From: Pseudomonas sp. p1(2021b)
GTDB taxonomy: Bacteria; Pseudomonadota; Gammaproteobacteria; Pseudomonadales; Pseudomonadaceae
DNA length: 64,000 nt
Assembly: GCF_020151015.1 (NCBI RefSeq)
Contig: NZ_CP083746.1
Span: forward strand, 1,078,501-1,142,500
Direction: 5' to 3'
Shown: one piece after another, positions 25,071-32,822 of the stretch
Numbering within the stretch: the stretch's first letter is position 1
Layout of the letters: each line of letters begins with the position of its first letter
Notes under the pieces: model-generated
The model's input: the letters and a program-made list of their open reading frames with translations, nothing else
Told to the model about the DNA's origin: nothing
Databases searched by the model: none
Program-made: the position numbers and the translations under genes

Positions 25071-27512
25071 TCAGCGACCCGGCACCAGGGTAAGGCGTTG
25101 GCTGCCATAGGCGTGGGAGAAGTTCTGCTGTTGCAGGGGCAGGCTCATGAAGCGGCCCTTGAACCAGGCGTCCAGGCCATCGCTGAAGTGGCGGCTGACC
25201 GGGTTGCCGGACTGGCCGTTGCTGGTCAGCACCTGCAGCGGTTCGGCCTGGCCGAAGTCGACGATCATGCGCGCCGAGGCCGGCAGGTTGGTGTCGAAGC
25301 TGCTGCCCCAGGCATAAGGCGTCAGGGCCAGGGTACTGAAATCACCGCCGGCGGCCAGGGGCGCTCGGCTGACGGCATCGCCCAGGCCATGATAGGCCGG
25401 TGCCGGCCAGCGGTACTGGTGCAGCCGGCCCCATTGCCAGGCGCGACGGTCGGCGCCCAGTTGCGCGACGCCAGCTTCCATCGCCGCCGCGAGGCTGCGG
25501 GCGAGGATGGTGGGCTTGTCTTCTGTTTGCGCCGTGCTGCGATCGTCCCAGAACGGGCTGTCTTCGCGCCCGAGCAGATGGTCGGCCTGGGCCGAGTAGG
25601 ACAGGCGCGCATTGCCGACGAACGCTTGCCAGGCCGGGCTGGACTCCGGGCCGAGTTCATCGAGGAAGGTCTGGCGCGCCACGGCCTGGAGGAACCATTG
25701 GTACAGCGCGGCATCGGCCGAGACCGGGCTCAGGCGGCCATCGAATGCCTTGAGCGTCGCCAAGGCCTCGCGGGCCTGGGTACGCTGGGCGGCGGGCAAC
25801 GCATCGATGGCCTGGGCCAGGGACTGGGCCATGCCCGGCGCGTCGAACATCTGCTTGAGCTTGTCCGCCAGCAGGGTGACCTGGTCATTCTGCAAGGCCA
25901 TCAGGCTGCGGCTGTCATGACGACCGTTGCCCGCCAGCTGGGCCAGGCGCTCGGCGCGCTCGGGGTAGTACCAGGTGTTGGACAACTGCATGCCGTAGCC
26001 ACGGGGCAGGCTGCGCTGGTTGGCGTGGACGATCCAGCCGGCGGTAGGGTCCTGGTCGTAGGGGTGGAGCATCGGGTCGGCATAGCCGTCCCAGTCGTAG
26101 CGCCCGTCCCAGCCTGGCGAGGGCAGCAGGCCTTGGCCTTCGCGGCGGTTGGGGTAGCGGCCGCTGACCTGCCAGCCGATGTGCTGGGGGTCGGCGAAAA
26201 CGAAGTTCAGCGCCGCGGCACCGACTTCGCGGGTGGTGTCGAAGGCGCGCTCCACAGACGGCGCGCGGGTCAGGTTGAACAAGGCATCCAGGCTGGCGTC
26301 ACCCTTGAGCTGCGGCAGGTTCAGGGCAAGCCCCAGGCCGGCGTTGGCCGGCTGGCTGAGCAGGGTGCCGTGGCGGGTGTCGTACATCACTTCGCGCTGC
26401 GGGCGCTGGCCACGTATGAAGAAGGTCTCGCTGCGTGCCCGCGCCGGTTGCCACTTGCCATCGGCCAGGTAGCTCATCTGGTTGCCTTGGCGGCGCAGTT
26501 GTTCCAGGTACAGGTCCTGATTGTCGGCCATGACCGCGCTGCTGCTCCAGGCCAGCTTGCCGTTATAGCCGGCCAGCACGATGGGCAGGCCTGGCAGCGA
26601 CAGGCCGGCGACCTGGTACTTGCTGGTATGGATCTGCACGGGGGCCAGGGCCCAGTTGGCGCGACTGTCGCTGGCCAACAGGCTCTTGCCGCTGCGACTG
26701 CGCTGTGGGCCCAGGGCCAGGTTGGCCGAACCCGGGGTGCCGAGCAGGCCCAGGTCGGCGAGTTGCTGGCTTGCACTGGCCAGGTCATCCAGGCCCGGCA
26801 GCTGGCTCGCCAGGTTCAGGCCCTTGAGTTTGTCCAGTTCGGCTTCGGCCAGCGGTTCGTCCGGGGCACCTGGCAGCAGCCAGGCCAGCTTGTCGGTGCC
26901 GACCTTTTGCGCCAGGGCCAGGGCCGTGAGCTCTTCCTGGAGGTTCACCGATTGGCTGAAGGCATAGAGGCTGAACACCAGCGCCGAGTCCTCGGGCTTC
27001 CAGTATTCCGGGCGGTAGCCGCTGCGGGCGAGCTGTGCTGGCAGCCGGTCGCGGTAGCGGAACAGGTAGGCGTTGACCCCGCGGGCATAGACCTCGAAGA
27101 AGCGCTTCAGACGCGGCGAGGCATCGGCATACAGCTGCCCGGCGCTTTGCTTGAGGTTGGCGGCGCGCATCAGGCGGTCGATGTCCAGCGCTTCGGGGCC
27201 TGCCAGCTCGGCCAGGCGGCCTTGGGCCAGTAGGCGCATGGCGACCATCTGTTCGATGCGGTCACCGGCATGGATATAGCCCAGGCTGAACAGCGCGTCA
27301 TGGAAGCTGCTGCTTTCGATCAGTGGCGCACCCATGGCGTTGCGGCGCACCGAGACGTTCTGTGCCAGGCCCTTGAGCGGTTGCACGCCCGTGCTCGGAG
27401 GCAGGCTGTCCTGGTAGCCGCCCGTCTGGCAGCCGGCAAGGCCGAGCATGCCGAACAACGCGGCGGCAGTACCGAACCGAGGGCGGAAGGGAGGAAGGGC
27501 GGCGGCGGCCAT
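25071..27512 (-). CDS. quiP: Penicillin-acylase-family N-terminal-nucleophile hydrolase, QuiP-like acyl-homoserine-lactone acylase
   Basis: 813 aa. The lipobox LAGC puts a lipidated cysteine at residue 28, so it is probably membrane-anchored in the periplasm. Like penicillin G acylase it should self-cleave before a serine nucleophile: the G261-S262 bond in [13 protein letters not shown] begins the beta chain. Length, domain order and the lipoprotein signal fit QuiP of pseudomonads, which degrades long-chain AHL signals. The GSAN motif is a slight variant of the usual GSNN. The substrate range cannot be read from sequence. An AGGAG site precedes the ATG at 27512. Single-gene unit. Confidence 0.85.
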   Translation of the reverse strand: MAAAALPPFRPRFGTAAALFGMLGLAGCQTGGYQDSLPPSTGVQPLKGLAQNVSVRRNAMGAPLIESSSFHDALFSLGYIHAGDRIEQMVAMRLLAQGRLAELAGPEALDIDRLMRAANLKQSAGQLYADASPRLKRFFEVYARGVNAYLFRYRDRLPAQLARSGYRPEYWKPEDSALVFSLYAFSQSVNLQEELTALALAQKVGTDKLAWLLPGAPDEPLAEAELDKLKGLNLASQLPGLDDLASASQQLADLGLLGTPGSANLALGPQRSRSGKSLLASDSRANWALAPVQIHTSKYQVAGLSLPGLPIVLAGYNGKLAWSSSAVMADNQDLYLEQLRRQGNQMSYLADGKWQPARARSETFFIRGQRPQREVMYDTRHGTLLSQPANAGLGLALNLPQLKGDASLDALFNLTRAPSVERAFDTTREVGAAALNFVFADPQHIGWQVSGRYPNRREGQGLLPSPGWDGRYDWDGYADPMLHPYDQDPTAGWIVHANQRSLPRGYGMQLSNTWYYPERAERLAQLAGNGRHDSRSLMALQNDQVTLLADKLKQMFDAPGMAQSLAQAIDALPAAQRTQAREALATLKAFDGRLSPVSADAALYQWFLQAVARQTFLDELGPESSPAWQAFVGNARLSYSAQADHLLGREDSPFWDDRSTAQTEDKPTILARSLAAAMEAGVAQLGADRRAWQWGRLHQYRWPAPAYHGLGDAVSRAPLAAGGDFSTLALTPYAWGSSFDTNLPASARMIVDFGQAEPLQVLTSNGQSGNPVSRHFSDGLDAWFKGRFMSLPLQQQNFSHAYGSQRLTLVPGR

Positions 27513-27699
27513 GACGAGGCTCCTGCTAGGCGTGGCGGGGGTTCAAAGGCGCTACGTTAGTGAGCGCGCAGTCGCCATGCAAGGTGCCTGAAGGCTTTAT
27601 TTTCGGGGGGCTGCCCAGTGGCCGAAGTCTGCAGGAACAAGTGCTATGGCTATCGCCGGGCCGGCCTGCTCCCCCACGCGTCTGCAACGCCTGGACGGT

Positions 27700-27742
27700 G
27701 TGGGAGCGGGCTTGTCCCGCGATGGCCGCGAAGCGGCCCGCA
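27700..27742. repeat. REP element
   Basis: GTGGGAGCGGGCTTGTCCCG core followed by CGATGGCCGCGAAGCGGCC. Intergenic between the acylase gene's 5' side and the SEC-C gene's 3' end. Confidence 0.8.
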
Positions 27743-27759
27743 GGGCATGTCTGCTGGCG

Positions 27760-27954
27760 TCAGGCCCCGTGACACTTCTTGAATTTCTTCTGGCTACCGC
27801 ACGGGCACGGGTCGTTGCGGCCGACATCCTTCAGGGCGTTGCGCACCGGCTCCTGGTGGCCGTGGTTGCAGTGCGGGCCGTGCACATGGCCGTGGTCGTG
27901 GTGGTCGTGACCGTGGTTGCAGTCGGGGCCATGGACATGGGGTTGCTGGGTCAT
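27760..27954 (-). CDS. Small His-rich SEC-C zinc-binding protein
   Basis: 64 aa in two parts. Residues 1-33 are metal-ligand rich ([20 protein letters not shown]), with two HGP-C-NHGH units. Residues 42-64 are a SEC-C motif ([20 protein letters not shown]), the zinc knuckle found at the SecA C-terminus. It may act as a zinc chaperone or a ribosome/SecB-interacting protein; no function is established to my knowledge. Last gene of a same-strand run with the LEA2, YchJ and DUF6231 genes, with only 7 bp to the previous gene. Confidence 0.88.
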   Translation of the reverse strand: MTQQPHVHGPDCNHGHDHHDHGHVHGPHCNHGHQEPVRNALKDVGRNDPCPCGSQKKFKKCHGA

Positions 27955-27961
27955 TGCGGGG

Positions 27962-28438
27962 TTACTCCGGTTGAAGATCGCCGGGGATTATCTCACCACT
28001 GCGCGACAAGTGCAGGTCCCGGTGGACGATCAGCCCGGTGTTCAGCTCACCCTGCAGGCGGTAATGCAGGGGGCGTTCGCTCTTGAGCAGTTTGGCCAGC
28101 GGCTTGAGGTGCTGCCACAGGTTGGTCCGCGCGGTGATCTTGAAGGTGCGCGTGGCATGGCCGCCGACACTGCGCCAGAGGCTGGCCTCGTCCTGGGCCA
28201 GCAGCAGTTCGTTGAGTTTCACCGAGTAGGCCAGGTTGCGAATGAACAGGCGGCTGTCGTTGGGGTTGTCCACCCGCAGGTGGAGCACGAACTCCTGCTG
28301 ATGCAGGCGAGCCTTGACGGTCTCGACCTTGACCAGGCGGATCTGCGGCTGGCGCCAGTTGTCGCCGCCCCAGCCGGCACAGCCCGCCAGCAGTGCCAAT
28401 GAAAGGGTGAGGAGGAGCAGGCGGGCCGAGGCGATCAT
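27962..28438 (-). CDS. LEA type 2 family lipoprotein
   Basis: 158 aa with signal peptide and lipobox (LALLAGCAG), so a periplasmic membrane-anchored lipoprotein. The mature part is a LEA14/WHy-type beta-sandwich: [20 protein letters not shown] is the signature, where an NPN stretch precedes alternating hydrophobic strands. Such proteins in Pseudomonas are uncharacterised. It sits between the YchJ gene (2 bp upstream) and the SEC-C gene, suggesting co-transcription. Confidence 0.85.
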   Translation of the reverse strand: MIASARLLLLTLSLALLAGCAGWGGDNWRQPQIRLVKVETVKARLHQQEFVLHLRVDNPNDSRLFIRNLAYSVKLNELLLAQDEASLWRSVGGHATRTFKITARTNLWQHLKPLAKLLKSERPLHYRLQGELNTGLIVHRDLHLSRSGEIIPGDLQPE

Positions 28439-28440
28439 GG

Positions 28441-28917
28441 TCAGCTACCGATGTAACTGGCGCAGCATTTCTTGAATTTCTGCCCGCTGGCGCAGGGGCA
28501 GGGGTCGTTGCGGCCGGCCTTCAGGCCTACGGTCGGGTCGATGAAGTACCAGCGGCCGTCGTGCTGGACGAAGGCGGAGCGTTCATGGTGCTGGTGGTCG
28601 CCTTGCTGGTCGTGCCAACGGGCGGTGAAGCTGACGAAGGCATGCTCGGGCTGGCCGCCGAGCACCTCGGCGTGCTCGACCTCCAGGCCCAGCCAGGTAC
28701 TCTGGGCGCTCCACGCAGCAATGGCCGCGCGATCCAGGCCTGCCTGCTGGGCGGGCAGGGTGGTCGCCACCAGGTAGTCCACCAGGCCCAGCACATAGGC
28801 GCTGTAGCGCGAGCGCATCAGCGTCTGGGCGTCGGGTGCCGGGGTGCCGGCGTGATAACGCCCGCAGCACGCGTCGAGCAGGTTGCCGCTGCCGCAAGGG
28901 CAGACCGAGACACTCAT
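28441..28917 (-). CDS. ychJ: YchJ family protein with N- and C-terminal SEC-C motifs
   Basis: 158 aa. An N-terminal SEC-C motif ([18 protein letters not shown]) precedes a YchJ NTF2-like domain ([35 protein letters not shown]), and a second SEC-C motif ends the protein ([18 protein letters not shown]). The start at 28917 ([11 protein letters not shown]) is right at the zinc knuckle; extending upstream adds Ser/Thr-rich sequence without similarity. Function unknown in general; family members bind zinc. In the run with two other small genes and the DUF6231 gene. Confidence 0.9.
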   Translation of the reverse strand: MSVSVCPCGSGNLLDACCGRYHAGTPAPDAQTLMRSRYSAYVLGLVDYLVATTLPAQQAGLDRAAIAAWSAQSTWLGLEVEHAEVLGGQPEHAFVSFTARWHDQQGDHQHHERSAFVQHDGRWYFIDPTVGLKAGRNDPCPCASGQKFKKCCASYIGS

Positions 28918-28921
28918 TGCA

Positions 28922-29416
28922 TCACCACCAATACTTGCCGAAGTTTTCAGGGTTGGCCCAGAACTTGGCGTTGAGCCAGTCCGGGACCTGCTTGTAGTCA
29001 TGTAGATCATAGGTGAACAGGCTCAGCACCTGGTCGTCGCGGCGGAATTTCTCGCTGGCCGACAGCGCCAGGGCGAAGAAGTCGGTGTCGTGCCAGCCGC
29101 AGGCCTGCAGGTCCGCCAGCACGGCGACCCGGCTGGCATTGAGGTTGCGGATGCCGCCGAGCAGCTCCAGGCCGGTGCGCTTGGGCAGGTGTTCGAGGCA
29201 GTCCACCAGGACCGCGAGGTCGAAACGCTGGGCGGCGGCCTGGGGCGGCAGCGGGCCTGGTGCGACCGTTTCGATGTGCACCTCGGGGTGGGCCTGGGCA
29301 AATGCCTCCAGGGCCGGAAAACGCGTGCCTACCAACAACAGGCGCTGGGGCGTGAAGCGCTCGAGCAGGGCGGCCAGGGCCTGCTGCGGAGTGCGCTGGG
29401 AGAAACCGTCGGTCAT
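28922..29416 (-). CDS. DUF6231-like protein (Rossmann/methyltransferase-like)
   Basis: 164 aa. Contains [40 protein letters not shown] and a C-terminal [14 protein letters not shown], which recall a small SAM-methyltransferase fold without an obvious GxGxG loop. I recall Pseudomonas proteins of this kind labelled DUF6231, but cannot confirm. It is the first gene of the four-gene run ending in the SEC-C protein, with start at 29416. Function unknown. Confidence 0.7.
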   Translation of the reverse strand: MTDGFSQRTPQQALAALLERFTPQRLLLVGTRFPALEAFAQAHPEVHIETVAPGPLPPQAAAQRFDLAVLVDCLEHLPKRTGLELLGGIRNLNASRVAVLADLQACGWHDTDFFALALSASEKFRRDDQVLSLFTYDLHDYKQVPDWLNAKFWANPENFGKYWW

Positions 29417-29563
29417 TGCCAATCCTCGTTCAGGTAGGCCCTAGACTAGCGGGCCCGGGGCGGTCGGCAAAGAGGCATGGCTTATTGCTGGCAGAGAGGG
29501 AATGCGCGGTCTTTACTCCGAAGGATCGGTCTTATGCCGATTCCCCCTAGGAGAAGCAACAAG

Positions 29564-30256
29564 ATGAGCATAGTACGCACAGCGATACCCCTGGTCCTGC
29601 TCACCAGTGTGTTGACTGGATGTGCAGGTTTGCAAAAAACCGACTGGCCGAAGTGTGCTGCCGTCGGGGGTGTGGGCGGCGCTGCCCTGGGCGCCATCGA
29701 GAGCTCCAGCTGGGCTGGGTGGGGCGCGCTGCTGGGCGGTGGCCTGGCGGCGGGCTACTGCTGGGCCCATGGCGATGGCGACGAGGATGGCGACGGCGTG
29801 CCGGACAGCCGCGACAAGTGCCCGGGTACCCCGCCCGGGGTGCAGGTCGACGCCAATGGCTGCCCGCCGGAGCCGGCCCCGGTGGTCGAGGAAGTGGTGG
29901 TGCAGAAGGAAGAAGTCATCGTCATCCGTGACGTGCACTTCGAATTCGACTCCGCACGTCTGACCGCAGCCGACAAGGAGCGCCTGAACACCATCGCCAC
30001 GCGCCTGAAACAGGAAGCGCCGAGCGCCCGCCTGAGCGTGACTGGGCATACCGACAGCGTTGGCTCCGACAGCTACAACCAGAAACTGTCCGAGCGCCGC
30101 GCCCATTCGGTGACCGACTACCTGGTCGAAAGCGGCGTACCGCGCAGCAGCTTCGTCTCGGTGGTCGGTGCTGGCGAAACCCAGCCGGTAGCTGACAATG
30201 CGACCGCCGATGGCCGTGCCATGAACCGTCGTACCGAGATCAAGATCCAGCGCTGA
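29564..30256 (+). CDS. OmpA-family lipoprotein with thrombospondin type-3-like calcium repeat (copy 1)
   Basis: 230 aa. Lipobox LTGC (SVLTGCAGLQ) marks an outer-membrane or periplasmic lipoprotein. A Gly-rich hydrophobic segment (GGVGGAALGAIES, LLGGGLAAGYCW) is followed by an Asp-rich TSP3-like repeat (GDEDGDGVPDSRDKCPGT), a V/E-rich linker, and an OmpA C-terminal peptidoglycan-binding domain (FEFDSARLTAADKERL; LSVTGHTDSVGSDSYNQKLS). The ATG at 29564 has AGGAGAAGC upstream. A close paralogue follows immediately, indicating local duplication. Confidence 0.9.
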   Translation: MSIVRTAIPLVLLTSVLTGCAGLQKTDWPKCAAVGGVGGAALGAIESSSWAGWGALLGGGLAAGYCWAHGDGDEDGDGVPDSRDKCPGTPPGVQVDANGCPPEPAPVVEEVVVQKEEVIVIRDVHFEFDSARLTAADKERLNTIATRLKQEAPSARLSVTGHTDSVGSDSYNQKLSERRAHSVTDYLVESGVPRSSFVSVVGAGETQPVADNATADGRAMNRRTEIKIQR

Positions 30257-30342
30257 CGGCCTGCGCCCATGCCTTGAGCAGTGGCATGGGCGCGTCCCAA
30301 TTCGAGTGACCGGCCGCGGCCGGTGACACAGGAGCATTCATC

Positions 30343-31059
30343 ATGGGTGTCATGTCGAAGGCGGCATTGCCGCTGCTGGTGGCCACGAGCTTGCTGGGCG
30401 GGTGTGCCACCCACAGCGATGGCAGCGCGCCCCTCAATCAACGAACGTGGCCGCTGTGCAGCCTGCTGGGCGGGTTGGTCGGCGGTGGCCTGGGCGCCAT
30501 CGAGAGTTCCGCCTGGGCGGCTGGAGCCGGCGCTGCCGGTGCGATCGCCGGTGGCTTGATCTGCTATGCCCAGGACGGCGACGAGGATGGTGATGGTGTG
30601 TTCGACCGCCGCGACCGTTGCCCGGACACGCCGGCCGGTACCCAGGTCGACCATATGGGGTGTCCATTGCCGCAATATCCGCCCGCCAAGGCCGAGGCAC
30701 CAGCGCCGGCGCCCGAGGTGATCACCCTCGACGACCAGGGGCAGGTCCTGTTCGCCTTCGACTCCGCCGAGCTGACCGCTGGCGCCCAGCAGCGCCTGCA
30801 AAGCCTGTTGCCCAAGCTCAACGACCCGTCTGTGATCAGCGTCAAGGTCATCGGCCACACCGACAGCGTCGGCTCGGACAGCTACAACCAGGCGCTGTCC
30901 GAGCGCCGTGCCAGCAGCGTTGCCGAATACCTGATCAGCCAGGGCCTGGCCCCGGCCAAGGTGACCAGCGAAGGGCGTGGGGAAGCGGAGCCTGTGGCCG
31001 ACAACGACACCGACGAAGGCCAGGCGCGCAACCGGCGGGTGGAGCTGCACCTGAACTGA
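30343..31059 (+). CDS. OmpA-family lipoprotein with thrombospondin type-3-like calcium repeat (copy 2)
   Basis: 238 aa, the same layout as the preceding gene: lipobox LGGC, Gly-rich segment (LLGGLVGGGLGAIESS), TSP3-like repeat (GDEDGDGVFDRRDRCPDT), Ala/Pro linker, then OmpA domain (FAFDSAELTAGAQQRL; KVIGHTDSVGSDSYNQALS). The two share the GAIESS and GHTDSVGSDSYNQ blocks, so they are tandem duplicates that have diverged in the linker. Both are probably anchored to peptidoglycan. ACAGGAGCATTCATC lies before the ATG. I start at 30343; a later ATG (30352) is equally possible. Confidence 0.9.
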   Translation: MGVMSKAALPLLVATSLLGGCATHSDGSAPLNQRTWPLCSLLGGLVGGGLGAIESSAWAAGAGAAGAIAGGLICYAQDGDEDGDGVFDRRDRCPDTPAGTQVDHMGCPLPQYPPAKAEAPAPAPEVITLDDQGQVLFAFDSAELTAGAQQRLQSLLPKLNDPSVISVKVIGHTDSVGSDSYNQALSERRASSVAEYLISQGLAPAKVTSEGRGEAEPVADNDTDEGQARNRRVELHLN

Positions 31060-31152
31060 CACCTCTGGCGCCTATCCTGGCTTGGGTTTACTGTTGGCCA
31101 GCGGCCTGTCCGAACGGGCCGCAGCCATAACAACAAGACAGGGGGCGGGGGC

Positions 31153-31428
31153 ATGAAATTCATCCTGGGCCTGGGCAAGGCCCTGACGGTGGTGTTCTGG
31201 TGGGTGGTGCTGGTGAATCTGTTCATGCCCCAGCCACTGCCGTTCAATTTGCTGATCAACGCTGCGGGCATCGTCCTGCTCGGGCTGCATTGCCTGGAGG
31301 TGTTGTTTTTCAACGGCAGCCTGCGCGGGCGCAGCCATCGCTGGTTCGATCGCTTGCAGATCCTGCTGACCGGCATTTTCCATGTGATGTCCATTCCCAA
31401 GCCCCTGGAGGCGCCCCGCCATGCGTAA
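31153..31428 (+). CDS. DUF1145 family membrane protein
   Basis: 91 aa with two hydrophobic helices (LTVVFWWVVLVNLFM; LLINAAGIVLLGLHCLEVL) and a basic C-terminal region ending HVMSIPKPLEAPRHA. This matches the small DUF1145/YhhL family of inner-membrane proteins of unknown function. The stop codon overlaps the start of the collagen-like gene (8 bp), so the two are translationally linked. Confidence 0.85.
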   Translation: MKFILGLGKALTVVFWWVVLVNLFMPQPLPFNLLINAAGIVLLGLHCLEVLFFNGSLRGRSHRWFDRLQILLTGIFHVMSIPKPLEAPRHA

Positions 31429-32179
31429 GTTGATGCTTTGGCTGGCGCTGGCCAGCCCCCTGGCCCAGGCCCAGAGCCTGGAAGTTGCCGCCCACTCGGT
31501 GCTGCGCCTGCCGAACAAGGCTGGCAGCGTGCACCTGGAACGGCTGCAGGTGGCGGACTCGGCGACCTTGCTGTTACCGGCGACACTGACCGAATTGAAA
31601 GTCGACCACCTGGTGCTGGGGCGCGATGCGCGGATTGCCGTCACCCCCGCCGAGAAGCCCTTGCGGATCGAGACCGGCACCGCCGTGCTGGGGCAGGGAA
31701 GCGAAATCACTGCCACCGGAGCGCCGGGTACCTACGAACGGGCCGCCCGGCCGGGGCGTGACCTGGACCTGCGCCTGAACGGCCTGCAGGCCGAGCGGTT
31801 GTCCATCGACGCCCGAGGCGGGGCCGGGGCGCCGGGCTATGTCGGGCTCGATGGCGCCAATGGCAAGGCCGGTGGTTGCACTTGGGGCCAGGCGGGCCGT
31901 GGCGCGGATGGCGACGATGGGGGCAACGGGCACGATGGTGCCTCGGGCGGCCGGATCCGCCTGGCTGTGCCGGCAGGGTTCTCGCAGGAACGTATCGAAG
32001 TTCGCCTGGATGGCGGCGCGCCCGGCAAGCCGGGGGCCGCTGGCAAGGCCGGGCTGGGTGGTAGCAGCAAAGGGTGCCTGGTCTACCGCACCGAGGCAGG
32101 GGCCAATGGACGGCCCGGCGTGGCTGGGCAGCCGGGGTTGGCCGGGGCTGCCGGAGAGCTGATTCTGCAGCGGTTGTAA
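31421..32179 (+). CDS. Secreted protein with collagen-like Gly-X-Y segments
   Basis: 252 aa. A signal peptide (KLMLWLALASPLAQA) is followed by a beta-rich domain of about 90 residues (LEVAAHSVLRLPNKAGSVH), then two interrupted collagen-like blocks: GAGAPGYVGLDGANGKAG with GADGDDGGNGHDGASG, and GAPGKPGAAGKAGLGG with GRPGVAGQPGLAGAAG. A short non-collagen segment (RLAVPAGFSQERIEVRLDG) sits between them. Each block has an isolated cysteine (GGCTWG, KGCLVY), possibly a disulfide. Overlaps the DUF1145 gene by 8 bp. Bacterial collagen-like proteins often serve at the cell surface; function here is unknown. Confidence 0.8.
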   Translation: MRKLMLWLALASPLAQAQSLEVAAHSVLRLPNKAGSVHLERLQVADSATLLLPATLTELKVDHLVLGRDARIAVTPAEKPLRIETGTAVLGQGSEITATGAPGTYERAARPGRDLDLRLNGLQAERLSIDARGGAGAPGYVGLDGANGKAGGCTWGQAGRGADGDDGGNGHDGASGGRIRLAVPAGFSQERIEVRLDGGAPGKPGAAGKAGLGGSSKGCLVYRTEAGANGRPGVAGQPGLAGAAGELILQRL

Positions 32180-32194
32180 GCAGGTGTGGACGCC

Positions 32195-32215
32195 ATCGCG
32201 GGCTTGTCCCGCGAT
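32195..32215. repeat. Single REP core
   Basis: ATCGCGGGCTTGTCCCGCGA palindrome, 21 bp, between the collagen-like gene and the convergent CopD-like gene. Confidence 0.75.
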
Positions 32216-32259
32216 AGGGCCTGGGCAGTCATTCCATCACCATGATCCTGCCGACTCCC

Positions 32260-32724
32260 TCAAACCAGAATCCGAGAACTTGCCACTGCCACGACCAACA
32301 TTCCCACCAACAGGTTGATCCCGACCATCCGTCGAATCCGCCCCAGCACCGACGCTCCCGCTGCCCAGTCCTGGGCCTGCACCGCCGCCCGCAGTTCCGG
32401 CAGCAAGAGCGCCTGGACCCGCATGAACAACGCAAACATGACGATCGCCCCGCCGATCATCACCTGGATATAGCGGGGCGCCGTCTCGAAGCCGTTGAAC
32501 CGCATGTGCAACATCCCGATACCACTTATCGCCAGGACTGCCACTGCCAGCCAGACCCATCCGAAGAAGCGTCGGAAAACTTCCACCCACAGCTGCAGCC
32601 GCGCTGGCCCCTCCAGCGCTGCAACCGTTGCCGGGCGCAGCACCAGCCAGGCGAAGAACATGCCGCCGACCCAGACCAGGGCTGCCAGGACGTGCAGTGT
32701 GTAGGGCAGGGCAAAGGCAAGCAT
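32260..32724 (-). CDS. CopD-domain membrane protein
   Basis: 154 aa with four predicted membrane helices. HVLAALVWVGGMFFAWLVLRP in the first helix carries the conserved His typical of CopD/HemJ-like proteins; others are VWLAVAVLAISGIGMLHM, VMIGGAIVMFALFM and MVGINLLVGMLVVAV. Such proteins bind haem or copper. The start at 32724 has GGAG at six bases; an ATG at 32736 is in frame but has no ribosome site. It is divergent from dinG by about 100 bp. Precise role unknown. Confidence 0.8.
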   Translation of the reverse strand: MLAFALPYTLHVLAALVWVGGMFFAWLVLRPATVAALEGPARLQLWVEVFRRFFGWVWLAVAVLAISGIGMLHMRFNGFETAPRYIQVMIGGAIVMFALFMRVQALLLPELRAAVQAQDWAAGASVLGRIRRMVGINLLVGMLVVAVASSRILV

Positions 32725-32822
32725 AGGGTTCTCCATGGGGCATAAAGGTCGATAGCGGGGTATGATAGCCGGCCCATGCGAAACACTGAAAATTCATCCA
32801 GCCCTTCGGGCGCCTGCAGACC

